A DNA stretch of 64,000 bases from assembly GCF_017562075.2 (NCBI RefSeq), contig NC_054082.1:45033832-45097831 (forward strand), in the 5' to 3' direction. This DNA is from Anopheles merus (taxonomy: Eukaryota > Arthropoda > Insecta > Diptera > Culicidae). Positions within the stretch are counted from its first letter, which is position 1; each line of letters starts with the position of its first letter. The notes below the pieces were generated by a model. The model was not told the origin of the DNA. It worked only from the letters and a program-made list of their open reading frames with translations, and did no database searches. Below, in pieces: positions 21,311 through 35,300 of the stretch. The position numbers and the translations under genes are program-made.

Positions 21311-24300
21311 TCAATACAGGCCCGTGTTGGAGCGAACGGGAGCCGGAATCTTCGACAGGCCCTTGTCGAGACGCCTAGGCGAAACGACGGACGCTAAATC
21401 GCGACAGTTGGACTGCGTACTATCCGAAGCGTTCGAGAGCGTGCTTGCCCGCTTGGACAGTGTGGAGTGTGGCTTGGACGGGGACGCGCCTGTGCCGACG
21501 CCTGCCACCATCACCTTCGACCGATCGAGATTGCCATTGGAGTGTACCCAGGCGGTGGTGAAATCGTCCACCAGCTCGTCCGGTACGCTCGTTTGCGATA
21601 CCAGCCGCCTTACGCGTTCGACGATCTGCGTATCGTTCGTACCCGAGTCCAGCGTGTCCTTGATTTGCTGCAGCAGCAACGCCACCGCGTCCGTTGAGCT
21701 CTTGCTCGGGGACGTGTTGGTGGAGGTGCATGCCGATCCGGTCGCTTTCGGCGTCCTGTTTCTGCCGGTCATTGTGCGTTCCGCCGCCAGCGAGGCACGA
21801 ACGGGTGAATTGCGCGTGAACGGTCCGGGCGCTGGCGGGCCGCCAGCACCCTTGCTCGCCGCACTGAACGTCTGGGACGTGAGCGATGGTCGCTTCTTGT
21901 TCGATCGTCCGCTCCAGGTGTTGGTTTCCTTCGCCGACGATTCGCCCGTCGCAGCGGTGGAACCGGCGAGTGCGGTCGGTTTGCGCGTGACCGATTTGGC
22001 GATGGATGGCTTGCGGAGCCCGGGTGCCACCGTCAACTCGTCGGTAACCGTGCCGCTGGCGGTGCTTTCGGCACTTTCCTTGCGTCGTGGCCCGACCGGG
22101 GAACGCGGAATGCGTGAACCGACACCGCCAGCACCACCAGTAGCGGCAGCAGAGGCAACCACGCTGGTACGGTCCAGGATACGGTCGGAAAAGCCCGTCT
22201 TGCGCAAACCGGTCGCATTCGCAATGTCCACCGTGATCTCGTCATCGTTCACGTACACACCGTAGCTTTCGAACGAGCCGGATGCAGGACCGGTCGAGAT
22301 CACCCCGTCCGGGCAATCGATGAGCGAATCGTGCTCGGAGACGAAGTGGGGCCCGACCGGCGATCCGTTCGCCACTGCCAGCTCGTCCGAGATCGGCGTC
22401 AGATCTTCGTCGTTCGTTTTCGTAGAGCTTTCATCCTCGGTTGGGCTTGCCTGCGAGTCCGAAGTGGTCGTCTCGAGATGCGCTGGAATCAAACGCGGAA
22501 AGTAAGAAAACATGAATTGTTAAACGATTCTATTCATATATGTGCGATTCCATCCATACCATTGGTATCTGCATCTTCGCTCGACTGTTGACTGTTTCCG
22601 AACCCTTTACGCAACCCGCCAGCACCGTTCGCTGTTTGGCCTGCAGTTTGGCCACCCTGCACCAGCCCCAGGCTGCGGTAGCCCTCATCACTTATCTCGC
22701 TACCGTTATCGCTGACGCTCTCGTAGCGGTTCTTGTCATCTTCCGACGGTAAGACCGTCGTCGCTCCGACTACCGGTGCTACCAGCTCCTTATCACATTC
22801 AAAGTGCACTACACCGCCGGCAGCACTGCTCTGTATTCCGCTCGGTTTGCGTTTGTTGGCCACACTGTTCTCCTGCATTCGGCGAGGACTCGGTGAAACC
22901 GAGCGTCGGGACGTTTTCAACGGTGATCCAGGTGGTTGGAGTTTATCCTGTGAACAGGAAGATAGTGTATTAGTTTAACTTATCATAGTTCATTGTATTT
23001 TAACACTTACTCCGTTTTCAGTCGGTAAGCGCCGTTGCGCACTGGGACTGCGGCTGCGACTTCGCGCACGTGCTGGAGGTGACAAAGTATTGCTGTTGTT
23101 ACTAGTACCGCTATTGATTGGCGATCCGTTCTGGCTGGGAGTAGCATTGGCTTTCCACGGCGAACCAGAACTAAAGAAAGAGTAAAGAGTAAGTTCAAGA
23201 AAATCGTTAGAATAGTTGCTAACGCACAAGAATGGGTACAACTACAGGTTGGCATGTGATGACCTCCGGTACCTACCGATCATAATGAACCTGAGCTTTG
23301 TGCAGCTCGATTCCATTGGCGTTGGTAGTTTTGGTGATCAGACGGGCAGAGGCGGACGACCGATGCTGTGATCGACAGCGGCACGGATCGTGTTTGTCCA
23401 GGTAGTGTGCAAGCGTGTCCCAGCCGCCACCGACACGTACCATCACGTGTGAACGAAGAATCTACACAACAGGCACAGGATACCGAGGTCGCGCAAGGGA
23501 AAACGCAAACACAGTTTCATGAATGATTAATGTTTCGATGCTGCGGTGAGTTTGGGTGTCCACAATTTCGTAAAAAAAATTGTTACATTTTCAAACGATG
23601 GATGGTGTGGGCCCTATACCAGCCCATGGGGTTTTGATTTATGTAATCTGTAGGGTTCATTGCAGCGGAACCAAAACTCTTTGGTCCACACATACCGATT
23701 CCTTTCCGGCAGTGCGATGCGCAGTCACGTTCACGCAATACTGACCCACATTCCATGCGTCTTCAACTCTTGCGCTTTGTTTGACGAAGAAATAAAACCA
23801 CTGTGATGTACCCTCGAATTCGTTTGTACCTTTGAATTCGGTTGTACCTTTGGTTTAGTCGCATCACATTTACACTGTTTCAGTAGCCTGAATCAACAAT
23901 TTCCATCGGTCCAGTCCAGTTGATTTTTAATTTTATAAGTAAACAAAGAGCTGATAACTCAAGATAATATAATGTGATAAATCTATTAGCTTTGCAATGA
24001 TCGACTTTTTTATCACATCTAGCGGTTTTGGAAGATAACTGTGATAAGATAGTTTGGTAATTTGGAGCAATATTACGTTATATTGCCCTTTTGGTCCGAT
24101 AATTCCTTTAGCCGATTTGATCTTTATGGAATCTTTTAATAAATAAGTGAATGTTTTAAAAAAAAATATGTTTTTTTAGCATAAATTCATAGTGATATCG
24201 TTCCATTAAATCATACGATAACGTACATCAAAACAACCAACGAAGGACGGCAAACAAATAAAAGGAAAAACTAATAAGTTAGCAATGAACCAACCCTTAT

Positions 24301-26319
24301 CTGGCAAAGATAACAAAGGCGACCAACACTACACAACAAAATCGATGACGGCACACGAAGAAACCGTCATCAAGTTGTGTCGCAAAAGCGGAAGCGACTT
24401 GATAATGACACAGGAAGAAATGGCTACATGAATGTTAAGGCATCACACCAAAAGGTGTCAAGGATCATTGAAATGGGTTGAGATTCTTCAGTCTGCACGT
24501 CTCACCAGTTGAAAGTTTAAGATGTTGAGAGTAAGATTCATTAAAAGATTCATAATCAACGCCGCCTGCATATTGAGTTTTGTTCAGGTTAATTTACATT
24601 GTTTACATCAGCTTCTGAGAAATCTGTCAAGAATGATGCTCAGGATTGCTTTTCAGCCATCTAAAGACGCTAAGTCCTTTCCCCATAAATTCTGTCGAAC
24701 GAAGAAAATGTTAATCCTCAAAAGAAAATGAATCTAGATCCAGGTAAAAAACGGTTCCTTCTGCTTTGGTGTTTTCTGGTTTAGTGCAGTAGAAAGAAAC
24801 AGACGCCGAATGTTCCCACGGTTTCCTCTACAAATTCTCGGAAGTCAAAATATGTATGCAGTTAAGCTAGAATGCCGTACACATATTATCTACTGCTTTG
24901 ACCTTTTCTACAGAAAGATAATAGAAAAGCCGAAGCAAATTGGTTACAAAATGATAATCTCAGCTGACCAACACGCTGAAGACATCACTGCTGCGGAATG
25001 CCGAAAAAGAGCAAACATGGTTTTAAAAACAGAACGAGTCCTAATACTGCTCCAGGAAAGCATAAGAGTTCCCAGCTTGCAGCAACACGTTTCAAGATTA
25101 CAGAATGTCTTTCCTTCGGTCACTCTGTCCCACCGCTCGGCTTGGGCAACATACCACCTTCTGCCCACTGGTGTGTGCTGTGTAAATGCCTGCCGCTTTG
25201 GCTGAAACCGCTCAACATTCAACCCACGGAGGACAAACCCTAATTCATTATTCCCTCTTCCGGAGTGTATTGGATGCAGTTATGGTTCGCTCACTGGGGA
25301 CGTGTTTAAGGGAAGGCGGTATGCAGCGTTTACTTACCCGCACGAAAATGAGCACTTTGGTATCGCCGATTCTGTACTTGCCCTCCGAGACGCGCACCAT
25401 CGGGAACTGTGACGGGCAGGTGCACTTTTCCACCAGATCACGAACCTGTGGGAAGAGAGATAGATGGGGGGAGAGAGGAAGAGATAATAGAAAAGCACAG
25501 TGTACACACCATGCATAAATTAATGAACATTTGTTTGGGCGTCAATTGATTACGCGTGCCGTGGGCGGGTGTGGTAGCATAATGGTGAAGGTGAACACAA
25601 GCGATACTGTCAGGATACATGATAAAAAAGAATCCAAGGGTTTAAGCCCACTAATCGTCTCGGCGGTGTCTACAGCATGATCTATAACATCTATTACTAA
25701 AGTGTACGGATTGTTGAGAAGGCTCGTTGGTTAGGACCTTATTATGGCACAAGAGGCATGGTCAACTCGAGGGGAATTGTTTTTACTCAACTTGGTCGTC
25801 AAAACTAGCCGCTGTGGAGCAATTGTGCAAACTTCCAACCACATTGAAGTCCACGTCGTTCTTAACCATCATCCCTCGTCAAGCTGTACCTGATCGCGGT
25901 ACGGCTAGGCTAGGTGGCAACCGGACCATAGGACCAGTTCAAATAATAGCCATACAGTAACCAAAGATCACTGGTCCAAGTTCGCCCACACGATCGAACC
26001 CGGGTTTGGTATCGGTCCCCGCCGCCGGACACTAGTACGTTGCGCCATTCTGCCCTCTCTCTTGCTCTGTTGCGATCGATCGTAGTCGCGCAATGTCTAA
26101 AACACCGCCCCGAGAAGTACGCCAAAGATCACAGTTTACGATCGCGGTATGGTGTGTGTGCACACGGTGGCGTGTGTGGTGGGTACCGCTTTCCGCTCCG
26201 GCTGGACATCAGAACAAGATTGTCGTCGAGGCGCGGGAGGACGAAGAAAGTGGCTTGGATGTGGGTCGGCTGTGTGTCCACGTTTGTACGTGATCGAGGT
26301 GGCCGCGGACCAAAGGTTT

Positions 26320-26367
<48 letters not shown>

Positions 26368-29300
26368 CTAATGCCAATAATAATGGTCATCATCATCATC
26401 ATCATAAGGGCAGTAAAGCCGCCGTACTGCGTGGCCTAAGCTGTAAAGCTGTTTAAAGAGAGTGTGGACAGACAACATATACACACACATACGCACACAC
26501 AGAACCCTCGCAACAAGAATGTCGTAAGCGCGTGTGGCTCTTACGGCAAATCCTCCGCGCTCGCCAAACCGTACGAACCTGTTCCGATAGAGAAATATGA
26601 CCTAACCCCACATCCAACTACGCTCCTTGCGGCCCATTCCGCACGAAACTTGGCGAAGAAGTAGCCACCGTCCACTGCCACTGTCTTGCTGTCTTGCTAG
26701 GTTGTCATACACACACACACACACACACCCCATGCCCTATCTCCCGGACGAAGGGGGCTCGCGCATGTTCTGTTGTTCTGGCTCCAGCCTATAAAGAACC
26801 CATTTGCATACTCATACGCAATGGACCGACTGCTAGGAGGGAACCAGAAGGGAGAGACGAGTAGCCAGGATAATGGTGTCGGTGGTGGTGGTGGTGGCGA
26901 TGGTGGTGCTGGCGGTGGTTGGCGGGTGGATTATTAGCGAAAAACTATCTAGCGAACCACTTCCTACTCGTTTGCGGGTTTCACGCGTTTGCTTTTACCG
27001 TTTGGCACGAGCGACGGCGAGCCTTCCGAGTCGGCCGGACCGATGGGCCGGATGATGTTGGGCGTCGGTGGTGCTGGGTGGAATGCCGCGGCCCGGTGAC
27101 AATTTGCTGAACCCCGGGAGGGGCGACGCGTTAGTGGTTGGCGGTAGCAGAGTAAATGGGACGTATAAAAAGGGCGGCATATAAGATTTGGTTTTTTTGT
27201 TGTTGTTGCTGTTGTTGGTGTTAAACAACAATCCGACCCGAAACTCTAAGCATAGGGATGTGTGTGCGTGTGTATGTATGTGAGCTAGATGAGATAAATG
27301 AGCGCGCCTGCCAAAAGCAGCAAACCGGATGATCTCGGCTGCCGGACGTCATTGGCATAAGCATAAAAATGATAAATCGAACCATATTTTGGCAGACAGT
27401 TTAGGACAACGACCGGCAGTTCTCACATCGTCGCCAAATTATTTATTATCTTCCCCATCGAGAGCTGAAGTGAGATAATTTGTAGGCAAAGATTATATGT
27501 TTAAAAAAACGCACGTTTGTAGTGTGTAGTAAACAAACGCTTAACAAACCAGGTCCACAATCCTCATGCACGAGTGAGCGTGCTGTTTGTTTCACTGGAA
27601 GTGAAGATGTTGCGTGATATTTCGAAGTGTTTATTTTGACATGCGCTCGAAAATTTAAAAAGTACTCAGCGAGAAAACATAAATATTGCTGCGTGCCGAG
27701 CACGGATCACACGAAACATTGAATTTCAACAAAAAAAAACCGTTTTGTTTGGCGGCAAAACATTACACCTCGATCGTGCCTCGACAGTGAGAGATCGATA
27801 CGGGTGGCCTCCCCTCGCGGTTAAAGCAAGATTTGCTCAAACTGATTCAAACGTCTTAGTACACCTTTTGCTTGTTTGCGAGTGGTCGTGCGCGCTAAAA
27901 CTCTCAGCTGTAGGTACCTCAAAGGTACTCCAAAGCAGGAAGACACAACGCACCTATCCTGGGTGAGTAGGGGGTAGAAGAGAACCACCACAAGTAGCCC
28001 GGACACACTTTTCGGCTGTTGCTGTCAATTGTCAAGCAGCGTGTCAAATAACAAAAAAAACCGAGCATCGTCATCTACGCGTTGTTGTTTCTTTACTTTG
28101 TGCTTAAGGGGAGTGATTTCACCACCCAGCTCACGCCAGCTACACACCACTAATCGGCAAGGTCGCTGCAAACGGCGGGACCCAACGAACGATGCGTGTT
28201 GCATCATCGGTTTGATGGAGCCGAACAAACCAGTCCTGCGACCGAATCATTCCCTATCCCTTACCGGTGGCACTGCCGATCGGCGAAACATAATGGTGAA
28301 TCGGTGTTTGTCAACAATCAGTGACCTCCTGGCCGCCCCCTGCGGGTGAATGCTAATTGTCGAATTAATTGTGTCCACAGCACGGTGGCATTTTACAGAC
28401 AGTTTGTCACCCTGCACCTGCATTGTTGCGCAGGAAGGTTACTAAACATCAGCTCATAGGTCTTTTACGACAGGTCGATGGTAGTGATGTCACTTGCTAC
28501 ATCTCACCATTGCCTAAAAGCGATCCTTACAAACGAGTGAAGCGTCGAGGACTTGCGCGTGTTTGCTTATTACACTTATTGATCTCATCGTCAATGCGTC
28601 CCTATGATGTCATCGTAAACATCTTGGCCGTGTTCAAGATGCCTCTCCTCTGATAGGAGAAAGGCCACGCAGGCCAAAAGAGCGGCCCATTCATAATCCG
28701 CACCAAAAGTCACACGCGTGCATCGAGGGCAGGTTGGATACGGTTGCAGTTAAGCGTGCGTAACGTCGTGCGTTCTGTCAACCGTAACCGACCCGAACTG
28801 CTCCCCCGGAATGTCGAAGGACAATGTGACACACACACGTTTTTCTTCGCCTTCGGCCGAAAGGTGAGATAAATTGGATTGACCCTGGGGTAGGGTTTGG
28901 TGGCCGCTAGGGTTTGGAGCTAAATGCCTGGCAAAGCGGATAAAGACGTTTCACTTCTTTAAGCTTCCCCAACACGGTCGCACGACGTAGCCCTAATCTG
29001 ATGGACGTGGCAGCGGTACTAGCTCCCCCGGAGCCGGGTGTAGGGCAGCTTATCCTCATTAACAACGATGTCGGTCACTTGCTTCAATTTGTTTACCTCA
29101 CAAAAAGGCAGTTCGGGAGTTCTTTTGCGCTTACGTTTCGCTTCTAACTTACATTGCCCATCTAGATATGGCTAGGAATAGGGGGGAGGGTGGAAAAATT
29201 TACAACCTTTTCATTTGCCAGAGATGCACGCCAACCCCGGTTCCCATGGCCGTACTTGCTGCTGCTTTGCCTTACTTACCATTTCGTCCAGGCTCTTCAG

Positions 29301-32300
29301 ATCGTTCGTGACGATCTGGGGCTGTGGGCCGTACATCAGCATCGGCGACTCCGACTCGTGGTCCTCCTCCTCGCTGTCACTGTCGTACAGCTCCGTTTCC
29401 GTCCCGGTAGAGACGCCATTACCGGTACCATCGCCGTCGCCGCCCTCGGTCTGCGTGCCGCAACCGACGCCCGCGTTGGCCCGATTGTCGGCCGCTATTT
29501 CCCGATCGATCTGCCGTTCCATCTGAACCAGCATGGGCGCAAGCATACCTGATAAACAAAGGGGGGAAAACCCGTTTTTCATTTCAGTCCAACCATTTCA
29601 TTTGCCTAGAACATATGATTTTCCACACCCTGACCTACGGTAATACCAATGACATCATCGGGCATTATTAGACAGTGCTTCCTTTTTTCTAATGTCGAAA
29701 ATATTGATTTTAAACGTCCTCGGTGGCGGTTTGCCAGACTTTGTGGGGAAAGTCTGAGTCATCGCTGCGGCCAGCATTATTGACCCAGACGATGTGGCGC
29801 ATACCGAGCCACAGCATACCAAGGAATAATGGAAAACCCGCACAATGAAGCAGTCGGTAGAAAAAAAAAACACTTACCGAACTTGGCACCGCGACGCGCA
29901 ACTTCCAGCAGGCACAGGATGACGTGTTTTTCGTTCTTGCGCATTATCAAATCGTCCGTTTCGAACAGCAGACACTCGAGAATCTGGAGGCTTTTTCTGT
30001 GTGGGTTGGAATGGGGTGAAAAAAAAACGGAGATAGAAAATCGAAATATACATGCACTCTCTGGTGCGGTGGAAAACAAAACACAAAAAAACGCCCAACT
30101 GCCGCAATGCTTTTCGCACGCAATAGACTCCACACTGCAGACAGGAAGGCAACGTAGGAACCAATACACTCCAGACACATCAAACGCGTCCGTTTGCTAT
30201 TTTTAGAGCCTGCAGTGCACGGGTTTTCTGGGTCAGCGACAGGATAGTGTCCGCAGAGTTGCATACTCTGTATCCTCGTCCTGCCGTTTGGCGCCCTGGG
30301 TCCCCAGGACACCCCGAAGAGCTTACCTGCACCAGGTGATGAAGTTGGAGACGTTGTCCCGGGCGAAAAAGGTGCCACTCTTGGCCGCGGCCAGAAAGTG
30401 CACATTGCCCATGCTCAGGATTGGTCCGGCCAGCCCGGATGTGATCGATTTCGTCATGGATTTGTTCCGCGCCATGCGCCGGGCGACGTACTGTTCGGCG
30501 GCCACTCGCACGTTGTTGGCATGCTGTTGTGCGGGAGGATTGCGAGAGAAGAATGGGAAAGAATATTAATCACCTGCGGGCACTGGGTGCTATGGATTGG
30601 GTTGATCACGGCTGAGCTGGTCAGTGAGTTGGGTACCGGTATGGTATCTGGACATCTTTTCTTTCTTTCTACACATCAATTAAAACCCACAGCCACACTC
30701 GCAATCGGGACCGGGTTGAATTCCGTGCTGGCTGCTTTTATTTGGCAAATCACAGCCAACAAAGAAGCTAAGGGTGTAAAAGGGGAGAAGGGTTGCTGGT
30801 GGAAGTTTGTGATCGGTTCGATCGACAAACTCGAACTCGCATGGAATTCTTAACGACCTCGTGGAGAAATGTGACGTCCGTTGACGCAACGTGCTTTTTC
30901 GATTACGTTCCCCTCGCCCTTACGACTTTGCGCGCTTGTAGGTAACGTGGTGAGTAATGGATGTTGTAAAATTTGAGGATGGGTGGCTTTGCAAAATTTA
31001 AAAACCATCCCCGCAGCACATTGTGCATTAGCGTACGCGACAGTTTTAGACGCTACACCATCCGCGAGCATCACCAGCAAAGATATCGTGTGTTTAAAAC
31101 CGAACATAAAAGTAAATGTTTGCATACTTTTTCGCACAAACTTTCCGATGAGTAATCTGGGCTTAACGTTTTGCCATACTGCTTATGTGCAATGAGCAAG
31201 ATAAAAATAAGCATCGCCACTCATCGAACAACCGACAAGAGCGTGATGATCAACTGGGTTTTTTTTTTGTTGTTTTCGTTTCAAATTCCATGAAATGCGT
31301 GAAAATCTCTCACACACTAGAGTAGAACCTTCCCATAGTGGCGACGCCACTAATAAAGCAATCACATCGAAAGCACCTCCCCCCGCCCCCTTCTCCGAAG
31401 GAGCGAAGGAGGTGACAAACTTCATAAATATGGACACGAGAACAAACCCTTGGTTGCGGATCGATCGAAAAAGGACCGATCTGCGATCGACTCTCGAACG
31501 CTTTTGACATGGCGTGCCCAAAGTGTCCGCCATCGTCGCGGAGAACCCATTAAAGGCGGTCGCGTTCCACGTGTGATCCGTTCCAAAAACAAGCGCCCGC
31601 TGCTCGATTCGTTCGATTTCTCACACGGTGGCGGAAAGTGGATCAATATATTTTCGGTTTAATTTATGCGGATCGCTTATATTTAGGAACCTGTTCTCTC
31701 TCTCTCTCTCTCTAATCGGATCGGAAAGCAAACGCCATCCATATTTGAGTCGTTCTAAGGGGGACACATTATTAAACTGCAGCCAAGGGCTACAGTACAC
31801 GGCAAGTATGTGTGTGTGCCGATAAGATATCACCAAGACCCTTTTTTACGCCCACCACAAAAAGTGGTCGAGTGCACAGTGCGTTTGTGAATGCGAATTT
31901 TCCATTTTCGTCTACGCTTACCACGGCCCACCGTGCACTAGAAGGAGGGGTGGGGCGAGCTGGATGTGCCCTTTATGGCGATGGGCAAACCCTGTCCCCA
32001 CAGGGAGCCCGCGACAGGCGGGAAACAACAGAAATTAGATGTGCGACGGGTGGCTTAGGTTTTGGGGTTTATTACAGCTGCATTTTTCAACGCCCCGTGC
32101 GGTGTGAGGCGAAAAAGCAGCCAGGCTACAATGGCGTGGCGGATGCAGTTGCCAGAAAAGGTGAAACGGTGTTGGCGTTGGAAAAGAGGGAAAGATGGAA
32201 CCGGAATGGTTGCCGCATTTTCTGTAACTACCCTACCCCCCGCGGGGCTGTAGTTGCTAGAGCGGTTCTTAGCCACTAAAAGCGTACGCGAAAGGCGACT

Positions 32301-35300
32301 TCATTATCGCAATTATATGCTCGCTGCAACCCGACGACACTAAGCTGGCCCCTGGTACTGCCACGGTTCACGACAGCGGATGGATGGATGGATGGTTGGT
32401 TGGTTTGTGCCTTCCCAAACAAGGAAGCGAACGAGTGTGTTCCACCACGTACTCCGCCGCACGGCGCTTGGGATTGCGGTGTACCATCGGAATTACGACC
32501 ATGGTGACCTTGGCTTCGTTGCCTCCCGCACCGCGTGTGCACCGTGTGGCGCCTGCACTCTCAGCCAGGCATGTCAAACAATCGATGAGTGCATCGAAGC
32601 ATCGGGAACACGCTGCCGCAAGCTGTACCAGGGATGGTAATGCCAAACATCCTCTCTTGGGTTGCATATAATTAGACATTAAATAATTAATGTTGATAGT
32701 TGTAATAGAACGCTTCTCTTTGAAAATAAACGTTTTTACAGTCTATGTCCCAATTATTAAACATACAGTGGAGCGCCGTTCATCCGATACCTTTTATCCG
32801 GCTGTCTTTATTTATTTTTATAGAGACTTTGAGCCAATTGGCCTAATTCGCCTCTTTATCCGGCTGTCTGTTTAGCCGTACAGTTGATAAATGACAGTTC
32901 AATAAAAATGTTACATTGCGTTCTATGGAGGATATTTTAAAAAACGGTTATCAGAGCACATTGTCACAATAAAAAACACTACAGACGGCCCCCGAGATAC
33001 ACGGTTACTGGGGACCGCATAACTCGAATTTCCGCGTAAGTCGAATCTCGTGATTTCTAGCCAAAATATCACTAATTTTCGTATTATTCAGCACGTAGCG
33101 AAAGGTGTTTGCCACTTAATTCTTATTTGATACGATTCTGACAGAATATAACAGTTTTAAACCTTTTGAAATGGTTTTCAACATTCGATCAAAAGAGAAA
33201 TTATTTGGCATTTGACAATTGAAGTGTCAAATCAGTACAATTTGCTCAAAGAACTGCTAAATTTAGAAAACCGTGTATCTCCGTATCAGCGTATAAAAGG
33301 TACCGTGTATCTCGGGGACTACCTGTATAAATCATGGCAAATTTCGAATATTTCTACTGGAAAAACATTAAGTTAACAAAAACTGGGTAATTGTTATCTA
33401 AACATAAGAAAAAATTAAGAAAATCTGGAATTTGTGATTAAATACATCCTTTGACTCATTATCCGTGTTATTTGAATATACGGGCGTGGTCGAGTTCCGA
33501 TGAGTCCGGATAAACGACGCTCCACTGTATTAAACTATAGGTTATTTATTTATACAACACTATTCTAAAAAATATTCGATCCACTCTTTGCTTCCACCGC
33601 TTTGACACCCCTTGCGTTCTGGTCAGAATCGGGCATCAGAATCGTGACGCATCATGACAGTCCCATCAGCCGCGCGCAACCCTAGTAAACCCACCCCGCA
33701 AACACCCCCTTAAAAACTGGTGAGGAAATTGATTTTTTGCTTTCTATTTCACGTGAAGCGTGCAGCGGCAGCGGGCCGACCTGCCACCACTTAGAGGCTT
33801 CATTTGCGAACCAAATTGATAGGAAACTAACAAGCAAAGGTGCATAAAAATAGCCAACGCAAATGGCCGCAAAAAACGCGGGCACTAGAAAAGAACGAGC
33901 TTAAACCACTCTATTACGCCATCACGACGACGACGACGATGGGGTAGTACGTGAGCTTTTCGATCGTGTGGCGATCATTGCGTCTTCAACCAGTGGGGAC
34001 AGGGGGGGGGGGGGGTTTAGAATCCACTAAGTACAGCGACACGTTTGTCCACCGGTTTGTATGGCTACGTATGTTTGTCTGTGTGTGTGTGTGTGTGTGC
34101 TTCACCTCATATAACGAAGAACAAAACGTCAATTGTCGTTCCAGCGCTTGGACACCTACGCGTGTGCGCCCAACAGACTCGGCCGGCACCTCATTCCCGG
34201 CCGCACAGTTCCCACGCTTCCACTAAAACCTGTCAAAGAGCTCGCGATGCTCGTGTGACGCTGTGGCGGCGGGCAGGTCCATCGACATGGATTGGACTTT
34301 TGACAATGGTTGGACACGCGGCACACGGAGAGACAAACCGCTGCGGTTGCACCATTGCGCGTGTCGCTGGACTAGAGCCGGCACTCGGTGGAAGGGGAGT
34401 AATACGAGAGGTCAAACACTAGCGTCGCGTCCAACCTGCTCCTATCGCCTACTCCGCCGCTGGCGACCCGGTTTATGGAGATGAGATGAGATGAGACACA
34501 AAGGCGGCCATAATCACACGGTGCCGGTGCCGATGTCAAGATCACTGGCGACCTCCTCTGTGCGGTCGCTATTAGCACAGCTAGCGAAGCGAGCTTGGTC
34601 AAAGGTTTGGCCATTTCGGGCGGTCTCTGATCGTAGTACGGCGTTGTTTAGATGCGCGATGGGTGTGGAGTTTGATGCGGATCCTTCAATAATATGGAGA
34701 AGCTATTGTTTTTGCTGCTCTGTCTCTTATGTTTAATCTTCTTTAGCAGTGTCAACACACACACAGATTGGACACATGGGTAAAGATGGTGAAGGCGGCG
34801 AGAAGGAAAGACGTTAGAATGCAAAGCTTACAACAGAACCGTTTTAGCGCAAAACTACTTTGCAAGATCGAAGATCAAAGAGTGGCGAAAACACGGTCAC
34901 AAAAATACAGCTTTTAATGAGAAGCGAACGCCACAACGGCGACATTTGATTCGTTTAAAAGGAATAAAAGCGGACGTTTAACAAATCATATCGTCGAATT
35001 GGAACGTTATGGAAATGCTTGGAGTTTATCCACGATTTAAAGCATAAAATAAAATCGTAAACCCAACTGCTGCCGACCCAGCCGATCGTTTCATCCGGTC
35101 TCTTAAGCTTGTTTCTGAAATGCTCGTAAAATATTCCTCGCAGAACGGCTTCTTAAAGAGAGGTGCTAAGTGTTCAAGAAGAAGATCAATACTTATTTAC
35201 CTCATACCTCTAACCCGGATCTTGCTTGTGGATGGGTATGGGATTTAGTTGACATAAATTTTTAACGATCTTCCAAACATTAACGACGATCGTGCGTAAA

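Larger units (their letters stand above)
25446..29279 (-). other. pigs: pigs coding intron 4 (3.8 kb)
   Basis: The intron between the CH-linker exon and the first GAR exon has donor GTAAGT and an acceptor ending CCCACAG. It holds AAT and CAT microsatellites and CA runs (26708-26728) but no recognised gene. The block at 25885-26040 contains GGGTTCGATC on the minus strand, faintly like a pol III B box, but no cloverleaf or A box is convincing. Confidence 0.6.

Noticed and set aside
21324..22265. 313-codon plus-strand ORF
   Set aside because: It is the GC-rich shadow of the pigs terminal exon, whose frame is supported by splicing and SxIP motifs.
24240..25230. Several short protein-like frames in pigs intron 5 (for example a 48-codon frame at 24284-24431 and 131 codons at 24810-25205)
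   Set aside because: I tried to join them as a Tc1/mariner or other transposase relic but found no catalytic or helix-turn-helix motif and no terminal repeats.
25985..26020. tRNA or SINE-like B box (GGGTTCGATC on the minus strand)
   Set aside because: No matching A box, acceptor stem or anticodon arm could be found, and no flanking duplication.
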